Below, piece after piece: positions 1 to 7,076 of a DNA stretch of 64,000 nt (positions within the stretch are counted from its first letter, which is position 1; each line of letters begins with the position of its first letter). Below the pieces are notes generated by a model. The model was not told the DNA's origin, did no database searches, and saw only the letters and a program-made list of their open reading frames with translations. This stretch comes from Hydrocarboniclastica marina (GTDB taxonomy: Bacteria; Pseudomonadota; Gammaproteobacteria; Pseudomonadales; Oleiphilaceae). Both the position numbers and the translations under genes were made by a program. Location of the stretch: contig NZ_CP031093.1 in NCBI RefSeq assembly GCF_004851605.1, forward strand, positions 1,240,001 to 1,304,000, in the 5' to 3' direction.

Positions 1-1
1 G

Positions 2-760
2 CTGGCACCGGAGCACGAGGTTCGCCGGCTCACCATGGCGGCCAGGCAGGCCATCCAGGATTCCCGGTGGGATGAAGCCTCGCAGCACCTGACCCGCCTC
101 CAGCATCTCAAAGCCGAGAAGCCGCCGGAATACCACTTCTACCGCGGCCGGGTGATGCTCCACGGCAATCAACTGAACGAAGCCCGGTCGGCGCTGGAAA
201 GCTATGTTGCCGAAGCCGGCAAAGAGGGCGAGCACTACGATCAGGCGCTGCAGCTTATCACTCAGATTGAATCCCAGCGGGACGTGCGGGCAACCGCCAA
301 CGAAGGGCAGGCGCCCGTCGCCATGATCGAACCGGCCCAGCGGATCGACGTAGAGGCCTTGCAGCGGCTCTACCTGGAAGACAAACCCAGCGATGCCCTT
401 GCTGCACACGTGAACAGCCTGCTCAGCACCAATGCCTGGCAGCCCGGCCCTGTGTTCCGGGAAAAACCCGAAGAGACCATCGAATACCGCATCACAACCG
501 AATCAAACGGTAGCCTGCAGATACGCGAGACCGAGCGTCGGCCTGGCCAGGGCCCGACAGTTCGCACCCGGACCTTCCCCGTGTTCGGCATCAACCCGAT
601 CATTTCCTACGACTGCTACGAATCTGACGGCAGCTGCTGGCTGTTTGACCCCAGGGATGAGTCGCGCTGGCTGCGGCTGGCCAACCGTCCCGCCGCCGCA
701 GAAGAAGTCTCCCAGGTCCTTGGCGAGCTGATGCGCCAGTTACAGAAAGGCGGCTCGTAG
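2..760 (+). CDS. Partial protein, TPR-like N-terminal part, function unknown
   Basis: The reading frame is open from the first bases of the window, so the true start lies upstream; the first internal ATG is at 35. Residues 1-95 after that ATG are helical and look like a tetratricopeptide-type repeat: a stretch around EYHFYRGRVML is followed by a pattern of paired helices ending near residue 95. The C-terminal half (about 110-240) is mixed alpha/beta, with a Cys pair in YDCYESDGSCW, and I do not recognise it. Such TPR-like segments occur at the ends of multidomain signalling proteins, but nothing visible here fixes a function. The next gene is 440 bp away, so this is the end of its transcription unit. 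Confidence 0.6.
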   Translation: MAPEHEVRRLTMAARQAIQDSRWDEASQHLTRLQHLKAEKPPEYHFYRGRVMLHGNQLNEARSALESYVAEAGKEGEHYDQALQLITQIESQRDVRATANEGQAPVAMIEPAQRIDVEALQRLYLEDKPSDALAAHVNSLLSTNAWQPGPVFREKPEETIEYRITTESNGSLQIRETERRPGQGPTVRTRTFPVFGINPIISYDCYESDGSCWLFDPRDESRWLRLANRPAAAEEVSQVLGELMRQLQKGGS

Positions 761-1199
761 CCGCAGCCCGCAATACACTTCCCAGTAAAACGCCCTGGCG
801 CGTGGTCACGCGCAAGGGTTTAAGCCCCCAGGTGACCTGGCGTTCGACTGCGACCTTCGGTACGGCGGCCTCGCCAGAATCCATCGATTGTTTCAGTTGC
901 CCACTCCCTGCCTTTTGTAACGGGCCTCCGTTGCCTTTTGTAACACCCCGTGGCTCAAGGCCGGTCTGCTCCCATATGCGATTTTTCGCATAAGCATGGT
1001 CTGCAAACTCATCTCTTCTTTTTATTTCAGCTATTTAAAGCGGAATCCGGGGCCGTTCCCGGCCGGTTGGTACGACCACAAGTGGGCTATTTGACAATTA
1101 TTTGGCGTTTTTCTGTTGCAATTATTGACCGAATCTCAACATTGTTCGGCGCGCCTTTTGGCTATGATTTCCTCATAGTCAATTAAGTGGTGCAAAATC
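761..1199. other. Intergenic region, no gene seen
   Basis: About 440 bp without a convincing ORF. It holds several short hairpins: CGCGTG/CACGCG around 799-812, CCAGGT/ACCTGG around 829-841, and TATGCGA/TCGCATA with a TTTT loop at 975-992. A TTGACA sequence at 1091-1096 could be a -35 box for the downstream lipoprotein gene, but no good -10 box lies at the right distance. Confidence 0.5.
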
Positions 1200-2612
1200 A
1201 TGTCAAAAACCGCCAAAAGATTGTTAAAGCAGGGACTGGTAACACTGCCACTGGTAGCGCTGCTCTCTGGTTGTATTGATGGTCTTCCCGATGGCGCCGG
1301 TGGCAATGCTCTTGTAGACAGCGGCACGGTTGAAGTTAGCGGCGGCGCGGTCAAAGGTGTGATCCAGCAGGGTATCGTAAAAGCCCATCGTCTGGTGCTC
1401 AACGAGCAGGGCGTCTACGTGGCCGACAGCTCTATCAGCGAGACAGTCAGAACCAATGCTAACGGCGGCTTCAAGCTGAAACTGAAAGGCGGCGCAGAGG
1501 GTTGGGCCCTGGTTGAGCTTGCTGCTGACGCCAGCACAACCATGAAGTGCGACGTAATGCCGGGCTGTACCGTGGGCAGCCGCATGGTTCCTTTCGGCGA
1601 AGCGTTTGCCCTTGATTCCGGCTTCACCCTGCGCGGCGCGGTTGACCTGTCACGGGGCGAAGTCTTCCTGACGCCGCTCTCACACCTTGCCGTAAGCCTG
1701 GCCGAACAGAAGAAAGGCGGCCTGACCAGTGAGTCTATCACCACAGCCTACGACGACGTTGAGCAGATGTTCGGCCTGACCGCTGGCAGCCTTCAGGTGG
1801 CACCGCCTGACCTTACCAACCTCGGCTCCGGCACGACCCTGACAGAAAACCAGCTCCAATTGGCGATTGTCAACGCTGCATTTCTGGCAGTCGTCAACGA
1901 TAACGCCGACTGGACCACCATTACCGAAGTGCTGGAAGACATGAGTGGCCAGATCACCAAGCCGATCGGCTTGAGCGGCCAGCGCAACGACCTATGGGTC
2001 GGCGAACTCATCGGCACCGCAGCGGATCAGTCTACCCAGGTACGGACCAAGTATTCCGATTCAGCGGCCCTTATTGGCAAGTTTGATAAAGTGGCTGAGC
2101 ACAACAATGACTACTTCGACGCGATCCTGGCCGCCGACGGCGTCAGCGGTAACATCGACTTCGATCAGCGTCTCGCCGACACCGTCACGCCCCCGAAAGG
2201 CCTCAACGGCAACAAGCCTAACAAGGTCGTGACCGAAGTGCCCCAGGAGGTAGTCACCGAAGTACCCGAAGTCATTACCGAGGCGCCAAAGAGTGACGAC
2301 AACGTGGCTGGCGACGACACCAACGCCGCACCCGAAATCGCCGCCAATGCCGCCTTACTGAGCTGGGGCGCGCCCATGCAGCGGGAAGACGGCACCAGCC
2401 TCTACCCCGGCGACATCGCCGGCTACGAACTGCGCTACGGCCGCACGGCTGAAGAACTGGGCCAGTTTGTCGAGACCGTGGAAGGCACCGTGACCAGCAA
2501 GCTGATCTCAGGACTGGAAGCGGGCACCTGGATGTTTGAGATCCGCACGATTGATACGGACGAGAATGTCAGCCGCTGGTCGGCTTCGGTGAGTAAGACT
2601 GTGAACATCTAA
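1200..2612 (+). CDS. Secreted lipoprotein with C-terminal fibronectin-III-like domain
   Basis: A 470-residue protein with a basic N-terminus, a hydrophobic stretch and a lipobox ending LLSGC near residue 25, so it should be lipidated and anchored in an envelope membrane. Residues 40-330 form an unrecognised beta-rich then helical domain. Residues 340-380 are a low-complexity linker with repeated VTEVP-type units, typical of spacers in surface proteins. Residues 385-470 fit a fibronectin type III-like beta sandwich (LSWGAP near the start, YELRYG, then an ISGLEAGTW stretch and a final strand). An excellent terminator follows directly, so the gene is probably monocistronic. A role in adhesion or cell-surface interaction is inference. 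Confidence 0.8.
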   Translation: MSKTAKRLLKQGLVTLPLVALLSGCIDGLPDGAGGNALVDSGTVEVSGGAVKGVIQQGIVKAHRLVLNEQGVYVADSSISETVRTNANGGFKLKLKGGAEGWALVELAADASTTMKCDVMPGCTVGSRMVPFGEAFALDSGFTLRGAVDLSRGEVFLTPLSHLAVSLAEQKKGGLTSESITTAYDDVEQMFGLTAGSLQVAPPDLTNLGSGTTLTENQLQLAIVNAAFLAVVNDNADWTTITEVLEDMSGQITKPIGLSGQRNDLWVGELIGTAADQSTQVRTKYSDSAALIGKFDKVAEHNNDYFDAILAADGVSGNIDFDQRLADTVTPPKGLNGNKPNKVVTEVPQEVVTEVPEVITEAPKSDDNVAGDDTNAAPEIAANAALLSWGAPMQREDGTSLYPGDIAGYELRYGRTAEELGQFVETVEGTVTSKLISGLEAGTWMFEIRTIDTDENVSRWSASVSKTVNI

Positions 2613-2637
2613 GAATGTAGGTTTGAAGTCCCCGTTG

Positions 2638-2664
2638 GCCCGGCAATTTGCCGGGCTTTTTTTT
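2638..2664 (+). terminator. Rho-independent terminator
   Basis: A perfect GC-rich stem GCCCGGCA/TGCCGGGC with a very short AT loop is followed by eight T residues, 25 bp after the stop codon of the lipoprotein gene. Confidence 0.92.
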
Positions 2665-3048
2665 GGTGCGTCTCGGTTAGGCAGGATGCTGATGATGGGC
2701 CGGCTCCTCATCCTGACTTCGTCGGTTCTGCCTCGCTAGCCAGTGGCTCCGAGTCCAGTGTCGGTGCTTCGCTTCATCCCGCCTGCTTCATCATTAAATC
2801 CGTAGGTTTGGTCTTGGCCGCATACCCGAAGATCAAACTCTTCCCCGGCCGGTGCCCGTCCGAGGGCCCACGCATGCAGTGTTATTAAGTGCGCGGATCA
2901 CAGAGGTCAAATGACGACGTAGAAGTCATTCGCTAGCTGGGCTAAGCTGTTGTTTTGGTGACTGTATAAGGCGAAGTGCTTTGGGCAGACAAGCACAATA
3001 ACGAAGCGGTCGCGTTTCCGCGATGATGAAGCGCGCTATCTAATCACT
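2665..3048. other. Left flank of the integron cassette array
   Basis: About 385 bp without a convincing ORF. A perfect integron core-site match, GTTAGGC, sits at 2676-2682, just after the terminator. A weaker match, GTTAGCG, lies at 3049-3055, close to the first cassette gene. I could not fold a proper attC or recognise an attI here. The left edge of the array is therefore unresolved: it could be a decayed attC, an unknown attI, or a secondary integration site at 2676. Confidence 0.4.
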
Positions 3049-3100
3049 GTTAGCGAGAGATTGGCTTCACCCTTCATTGCGGGAGACTGTGGGTAAAACT

Positions 3101-3940
3101 ATGAGAAAACCAAGAATATTTATCGCATCTTCGGCTGAAAGTCTCGATGTAGCGGATGCATTCAACGTCAATCTCGATCATCAAGCAGAAGTAACAGTCT
3201 GGAAACACGGTTTTGCGCTATCGCAATCGACCATCGAATCGCTTGTCCAAATGGCCGATACGGTGGATTTTGCGATATTCATTTTTACGCCCGACGATGT
3301 TGCCCAGATTCGGGAAAAGGAAAGGCAGGTTACTCGCGACAACGTTGTCTATGAACTCGGCTTATTCACTGGAACACTTGGCAAAGATAGATGCTTCATC
3401 GTCAAACCAAGGGATACTGACCTTCACTTGCCTACTGACTTGCTCGGACTCACTGCGGCAGATTATGAGGGAAATCGGTCTGACAAGAACTTAGAAGCAG
3501 CTGTAAATCATCCAAGCGTCCTGATAAAGAAACGTGTCGCAGAACTAGGCTTGGTCTCCCAAGATCTTGATGTTCAGAAAAAGGTTCGACGGAAAGTTGG
3601 ATACAAATATAAGGTCGGAGAGGCGGAGCACCTCATCCTTACAAAAGTATTGGAGTCATATGCTCGATCGCCCGAGGGCGTTGCGGCGCATATGGTATTT
3701 AATGAAATTGGCGGAGTCAGCGACGGACACCTTAGTCTTGCGCTCATCAAACTGGAGAGGCTTGGCTATTTAGATAAGAGTATCGTCGAAGACGGAAACT
3801 ATGAGTACTACGGCTTCTCGATCACCGCTGATGGCATTGATTATCTGTTAGAAAACGAGGATTCACTGCCAAAAACGGATTCTGATTCGCGCCCTACCCA
3901 AGTCCCGGTGGATGATTTTGACGACGATATTCCATTTTAA
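3101..3940 (+). CDS. TIR-domain protein (CAP12/PycTIR type) with C-terminal winged-helix-like domain
   Basis: A 279-residue protein; the ATG at 3101 is preferred over an in-frame TTG at 3077 because the TIR fold begins directly after it. Residues 4-125 match the predicted nucleotide-binding TIR-like family (PF10137) found in CBASS Cap12 and Pycsar PycTIR effectors: IFIASSAES at the start, the VTVWKHGF and FAIFIFTPDD strands, and RDNVVYELGLFTG, whose Glu is the expected NADase catalytic residue. In characterised members this domain destroys NAD+ after activation. Residues 165-265 look like a winged helix-turn-helix (LSLALIKLERLGYLDK, then a beta wing), not a STING or cyclic-nucleotide sensor. 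The C-terminus is acidic. The gene is cassette 1 of the array, with attC1 starting just after its stop. A defence role is inferred from the domain and the context. Confidence 0.82.
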   Translation: MRKPRIFIASSAESLDVADAFNVNLDHQAEVTVWKHGFALSQSTIESLVQMADTVDFAIFIFTPDDVAQIREKERQVTRDNVVYELGLFTGTLGKDRCFIVKPRDTDLHLPTDLLGLTAADYEGNRSDKNLEAAVNHPSVLIKKRVAELGLVSQDLDVQKKVRRKVGYKYKVGEAEHLILTKVLESYARSPEGVAAHMVFNEIGGVSDGHLSLALIKLERLGYLDKSIVEDGNYEYYGFSITADGIDYLLENEDSLPKTDSDSRPTQVPVDDFDDDIPF

Positions 3941-3946
3941 ACAAGG

Positions 3947-4024
3947 CGCTAACCAGCGGCTGCACAGCGACCGATTTTCCACCGCTTCGCGGCTCCAAAC
4001 CGGCGCGTGAGCCTGGCGTTAGGC
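3947..4024 (+). other. attC recombination site 1
   Basis: The site runs from the left core CGCTAAC to the right core GTTAGGC at 4018-4024. The two inner arms pair as GGCT-CAC-GCG-CCG once three extra-helical bases (G, A, A) are left out of the left arm, which is the diagnostic asymmetry of integron attC sites. A variable loop around CCGCTTCGCGG fills the centre. Recombination would occur between G4018 and T4019. Confidence 0.9.
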
Positions 4025-4052
4025 AACAAAGCAAGCCAAGAAAAGAAGACAT

Positions 4053-4715
4053 ATGTGGCCCCAAAAAATTAAAGAAGATGCACTAGTTGCTTGTGGGAGA
4101 CGCTGCTGTGTCTGTCATATGTTCGGTGGGCGTAACATAGAGCTTCATCACATCGTGATGGAGTCCAAGGGCGGTGGTTCTACCTTCGATAATTGCGTAC
4201 CACTTTGCTTCAATTGCCACGCTGAAGCGGGGCATTACAATAGCGAACACCCCAAAGGCACCAAGTACTCATCAGCAGAGCTTCGAAAGCATCGAGACCG
4301 CTGGTTTCAGGTTGTGCGAGAGCTCGAGTTTTTAGAGGGTAGATGGGAAGAAAGTGAGAACAAGCAGATTGAAGAGGTTTACGAAGATCAGGTCGTAACG
4401 TTAAAGGGGTTTGTCTGGCGAGAAGCATTTCCCGGCCCTCCAAATTACGACTCTTTTGAAACCGATCGAATCGAAACTTATTGGATGCTAGTTATTTCAA
4501 AGCCAATTTGCCTATTCTCTAATAGTTTTGAGACTGAAGAGACGATAAAAATCGAGGATATTAAAAAGCTACAGTTGTGTGTTGATTCTGAATTCTACTG
4601 CTCCAACAGACAAATCGTCCGCACAAATGTGGAGCTAACGGGAAAGCTCTTCATGTCTATCTCAGGTCATCATCATGGCGATGCAAACTTTGATATTCGA
4701 GGCCTGCATGCCTAA
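4053..4715 (+). CDS. HNH endonuclease in integron cassette 2
   Basis: A 220-residue protein. Residues 1-95 form a zinc-supported HNH (beta-beta-alpha metal) nuclease domain: CxxC (CCVCH), the catalytic ELHHI pair, the N in FDNCVPLC, and a second CxxC with following His (CFNCHAEAGH). A metal-dependent DNA-cutting activity is therefore expected. The remaining residues (about 105-220) form a beta-rich domain that I do not recognise; it could bind a target or a partner. The gene is AT-richer than the chromosome around it, and its stop codon lies inside the left core of attC2, as is usual for compact cassettes. It is most likely a defence or toxin-type nuclease, which is inference. The start at 4053 has an AGAAG-type ribosome site upstream. 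Confidence 0.82.
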   Translation: MWPQKIKEDALVACGRRCCVCHMFGGRNIELHHIVMESKGGGSTFDNCVPLCFNCHAEAGHYNSEHPKGTKYSSAELRKHRDRWFQVVRELEFLEGRWEESENKQIEEVYEDQVVTLKGFVWREAFPGPPNYDSFETDRIETYWMLVISKPICLFSNSFETEETIKIEDIKKLQLCVDSEFYCSNRQIVRTNVELTGKLFMSISGHHHGDANFDIRGLHA

Positions 4716-4792
4716 CAATGGCAGGCACGGCGACGCCAATTACATTGCGCCTTCGGCTCCATTACATGGCGCGCATACTGCAAGCGTTATAC
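4710..4792 (+). other. attC recombination site 2
   Basis: The left core GCCTAAC (4710-4716) overlaps the stop codon of the HNH gene; the right core is GTTATAC (4786-4792). The arms pair as GCAG...GCG-CGCCA with an unpaired A in the left arm, and a GCGCCTTCGGC-type loop lies in the middle. The right core deviates by one base from GTTRRRY. Confidence 0.87.
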
Positions 4793-4806
4793 GTTAAAGG
4801 AACCTC

Positions 4807-5457
4807 GTGCCTAGTATCGAAGCAGAGAATTTTTCAGAACGAATGAGAGCTGCCGTCTCCCTTAGCTGGGTGATGTTCTCTAGAAAAGTAGGAAACGGAC
4901 TGATTCCGATAAACAAAGAAGCATCGATGCAGCTTCAATATGCTTACGTCCTGCAGCAGCTTATTCCGTTAATAACTTTCCATGATGACGAAAAGTTTGA
5001 AATAGAGCTTGAATCTGGAGTTAGGGCAAACGGCCGCAGTCGTGAAATTGATCTTCTTTTCCGTGGGCAGATTGGAAATCAAAACCACGTCATAGCGGTT
5101 GAAATGAAATGTTATCGTACCTTTGCGGCATCTGGGGGCAAGCGTGGCGCGACTGATATTTTTATGAAAGGTGTGTATGAAGATCTACACCTTCTTGAGC
5201 AATACATATCAGAAGGTGTCGCTCAAGAAGGCGTCGCGTTGGTTATGAGCGATATGGAAAGGCTTGTTCAGCCCTCAAGCAAAGATTCGAAATGCTGGGA
5301 CTATGATATTTCACACGGCGCATCATTTGGTCCAATTCAGCTCACTACGCCAATTGGTGGCAGGGAAGTAAATATTAATCTTTCTCGGAAATATTCCTTA
5401 GACTGGATCAATTACGGTAGCTTTTGGTTCTTAGAGGCACAAGGTGAAAACGTATAA
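4807..5457 (+). CDS. PD-(D/E)XK-like nuclease in integron cassette 3
   Basis: A 216-residue protein that starts with GTG at 4807, supported by an AAGGAA ribosome site 5-6 bp upstream. Residues 40-110 carry the hallmark order of the PD-(D/E)XK restriction-nuclease fold: a conserved Glu helix region (LQYAYVLQQL), then REIDLLFRG with the metal-binding Asp, and AVEMKCY, which gives the E-x-K signature. Helices follow (EDLHLLEQYI), as in type II restriction enzymes and related nucleases. No recognisable partner methyltransferase is nearby, so a classical restriction-modification pair is not supported. Low GC and the position between attC2 and attC3 show that it is a mobile cassette. A nuclease function is inferred from the motif; its target is unknown. 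Confidence 0.72.
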   Translation: MPSIEAENFSERMRAAVSLSWVMFSRKVGNGLIPINKEASMQLQYAYVLQQLIPLITFHDDEKFEIELESGVRANGRSREIDLLFRGQIGNQNHVIAVEMKCYRTFAASGGKRGATDIFMKGVYEDLHLLEQYISEGVAQEGVALVMSDMERLVQPSSKDSKCWDYDISHGASFGPIQLTTPIGGREVNINLSRKYSLDWINYGSFWFLEAQGENV

Positions 5458-5535
5458 CAATCACAGGCACAGCGACGGCTTTTTCAGTGCGGCTGCGCCT
5501 CCATTACGAAGCCGCGCGTGCTGCAAGCGTTAGAG
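5452..5535 (+). other. attC recombination site 3
   Basis: The left core GTATAAC (5452-5458) overlaps the stop codon of the nuclease gene; the right core is GTTAGAG (5529-5535). The arms pair as CAG-CAC-GCG-CGGCTT with three extra-helical bases (G, A, A) in the left arm, the same asymmetry as attC1. It is the last clear attC in the window. Confidence 0.9.
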
Positions 5536-5663
5536 TGATAAATAAATTCAGAGGAAATGCCAAAATCGCACAGCGGGCGGTAGAGCAGATTGCCCAGCGT
5601 GCGGCGGCTACAGCAGCTACAGATCATATCCATCGTCATCATACCCATCATATGGCGCCAGGA

Positions 5664-5690
5664 GAAAACCGGGACAGATCTATTTTTTGA
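5664..5690 (+). repeat. Half copy of the GGGACAG palindromic repeat
   Basis: It contains GAAAACCGGGACAGA followed by a T-rich tract, identical to the left arm of the complete element at 6244-6309. The right arm is missing here, so it appears to be a decayed or partial copy. Confidence 0.7.
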
Positions 5691-5806
5691 GCGGTTCGTC
5701 CAAAAAAGTGCGGGAGAGTGGGGTACTCCCTCAAGAGGAGCTAAACCAGCTCCTTCGAAAAAACAGAGCAAGTTACCTCGTTCCGCAGTCGTAGGAAATA
5801 TTTTAA

Positions 5807-6073
5807 ATGAATCAGATCACGATAAGGCTCTTTCTTACGTTGTTGGGTTGCTTTCTCCTGTTTGCCTTGAGCCAATTCATCGGATGGCCCGCTATTGTTT
5901 TTTTCGTTGCTTACATTGCTTATATGAACGTAAATATCTATTCCCTACGTTGCCCGGTATGCAACACCAAACTTATGACCGGTACAAGCGAGATGTTCCG
6001 CAAGCAGTATGGTCGGATGTTTAAACTGATCCGGAGTAAATGTCCCGACTGCGGGGCGGACATAAGGGCATGA
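5807..6073 (+). CDS. Small membrane protein with C-terminal zinc ribbon
   Basis: An 88-residue protein with a start supported by TAGGAA about 9 bp upstream. Residues 5-45 are strongly hydrophobic and give one long or two short membrane segments. The C-terminal half holds two CxxC knuckles, CPVC near residue 50 and CPDC near residue 80, forming a probable zinc ribbon on one face of the membrane. I do not recognise a named family. The base composition is AT-richer than the chromosome, and the gene lies just beyond the last attC site, so it may be a former cassette whose attC has been lost. No function can be assigned. Confidence 0.65.
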   Translation: MNQITIRLFLTLLGCFLLFALSQFIGWPAIVFFVAYIAYMNVNIYSLRCPVCNTKLMTGTSEMFRKQYGRMFKLIRSKCPDCGADIRA

Positions 6074-6243
6074 ATCAAAAAATTATGTAACACTATGTGG
6101 ACACCCACCTGAAACTCCCCCGCCGCGAACGTCGGTGTAGACGCAGTACCGGCTTCTGATCTGGTGCCGGGAGCACGATTCAGGTGCCAGCAAAGTGTGT
6201 ATAGACATACTCGTAACCAATGGCAGCCGCCACGTACAAACGA

Positions 6244-6309
6244 GAAAACCGGGACAGATTTATTTTCATTCAGTTTCTCAAAAGCTTAAATAATTCTGTC
6301 CCGGTTTTC
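6244..6309. repeat. REP/MITE-like inverted repeat, copy A
   Basis: A 66-bp element with near-perfect terminal inverted arms (GAAAACCGGGACAGA and its complement TCTGTCCCGGTTTTC) around an inner sequence containing CAGTTTCTCAAAAGC. The GGGACAGATTTATTT type of arm is widespread in gammaproteobacteria and is commonly associated with REP-linked Y1 transposases; that association is general knowledge, and no transposase lies in this window. The transcript could form a stable hairpin. Confidence 0.82.
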
Positions 6310-6416
6310 GCCGGTTTTTTGAAATACGGAACCCACAGGGTGTACTAAACTCTTGTGAGTCGAGTTATGGCACAACTCGGCGGTGCTTAGGAAAGTGTCA
6401 TATATAGGAGCCCGAC

Positions 6417-6587
6417 ATGGTAGACCATTATTTGAAAGGTGTTAGAAAGAAATATGATGATTTTGTAAAGCGGAACGAAAAAAGACGTCTCGAAGACGTA
6501 GAGAAAGAATTGCGTGAGCTCATTAATGAGATTGTGTCAACTACATGGCGAGCAGCTGGTGAAGAATTAGAGTGGCAGTCTAGGTGA
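6417..6587 (+). CDS. Small 56-residue charged protein, unknown
   Basis: A short ORF with a very good ribosome site (TAGGAG, 6 bp before ATG). The protein is highly charged and helical: KGVRKKYDDF at the start, then an alternating Lys/Arg and Glu stretch (KRNEKRRLEDVEKELREL) that reads as a coiled coil or amphipathic helix, ending in EELEWQSR. It is AT-rich and is bracketed by the two full inverted-repeat elements at 6244-6309 and 6601-6667. No family is recognised. The ribosome site and sensible codon use argue that it is expressed. It could be an antitoxin-like or regulatory peptide, but nothing supports choosing between these. Confidence 0.55.
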   Translation: MVDHYLKGVRKKYDDFVKRNEKRRLEDVEKELRELINEIVSTTWRAAGEELEWQSR

Positions 6588-6600
6588 GCTACTGGGAATA

Positions 6601-6667
6601 GAAGACCGGGACCGGTTTATTTTTCAGTCAGTTTCTCAGAGGCTTAAATAAATCTGTCCCGGTTTTC
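6601..6667. repeat. REP/MITE-like inverted repeat, copy B
   Basis: A second copy of the element at 6244-6309, in the same orientation. It shares the inner CAGTTTCTCA and GGCTTAAATA segments and an intact right arm ending CTGTCCCGGTTTTC, while its left arm has several substitutions. Confidence 0.8.
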
Positions 6668-7076
6668 GGTTTTTTGTTTTAGGAAAGTGAAGAATGATCC
6701 GTACCTCTTCGACCAAGCCATCGATAAGCGCACTCCGCTTAAAGCTTTTCCGCTGCAGAGCAAATTGATCGGGTCAGATATTGCGTATTGCCTCGTCTTG
6801 CCGTTTCGGCCAACCGCCGCAGTCTGATTGCCCCCAAAGTTCAACCCCTCAAGGAGTCAGGGAACGGCCAGATGCCCCAGCGCCAGTAATGTCCGAACAT
6901 GGGCTGCCCGAACATGGGCCAGTGCATGCAGAACCCAAGTCTGCAGGCTATCGTGAGCGGGTGCCGCAGGATTTAACGCTAGCCCGAGTTTCGAAGTAGC
7001 ATAGGGCCACATGGTTTGCCCCTTGGCGGCTGCCCTTAATGCTGAGAACAATCAACCGGAGACAACAAGGAACCAC
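6668..7076. other. Intergenic region, no gene seen
   Basis: About 410 bp between the repeat and the dehydrogenase gene. Base composition returns to the chromosomal level near 6850. A near-duplicate GAACATGGGC occurs twice around 6895-6916. No convincing ORF or RNA gene was found. Confidence 0.4.

Noticed and set aside
2960-3055. A fourth attC site in front of the TIR cassette
   Set aside because: The right core is weak, and I could not find a complementary left core or pairing arms.
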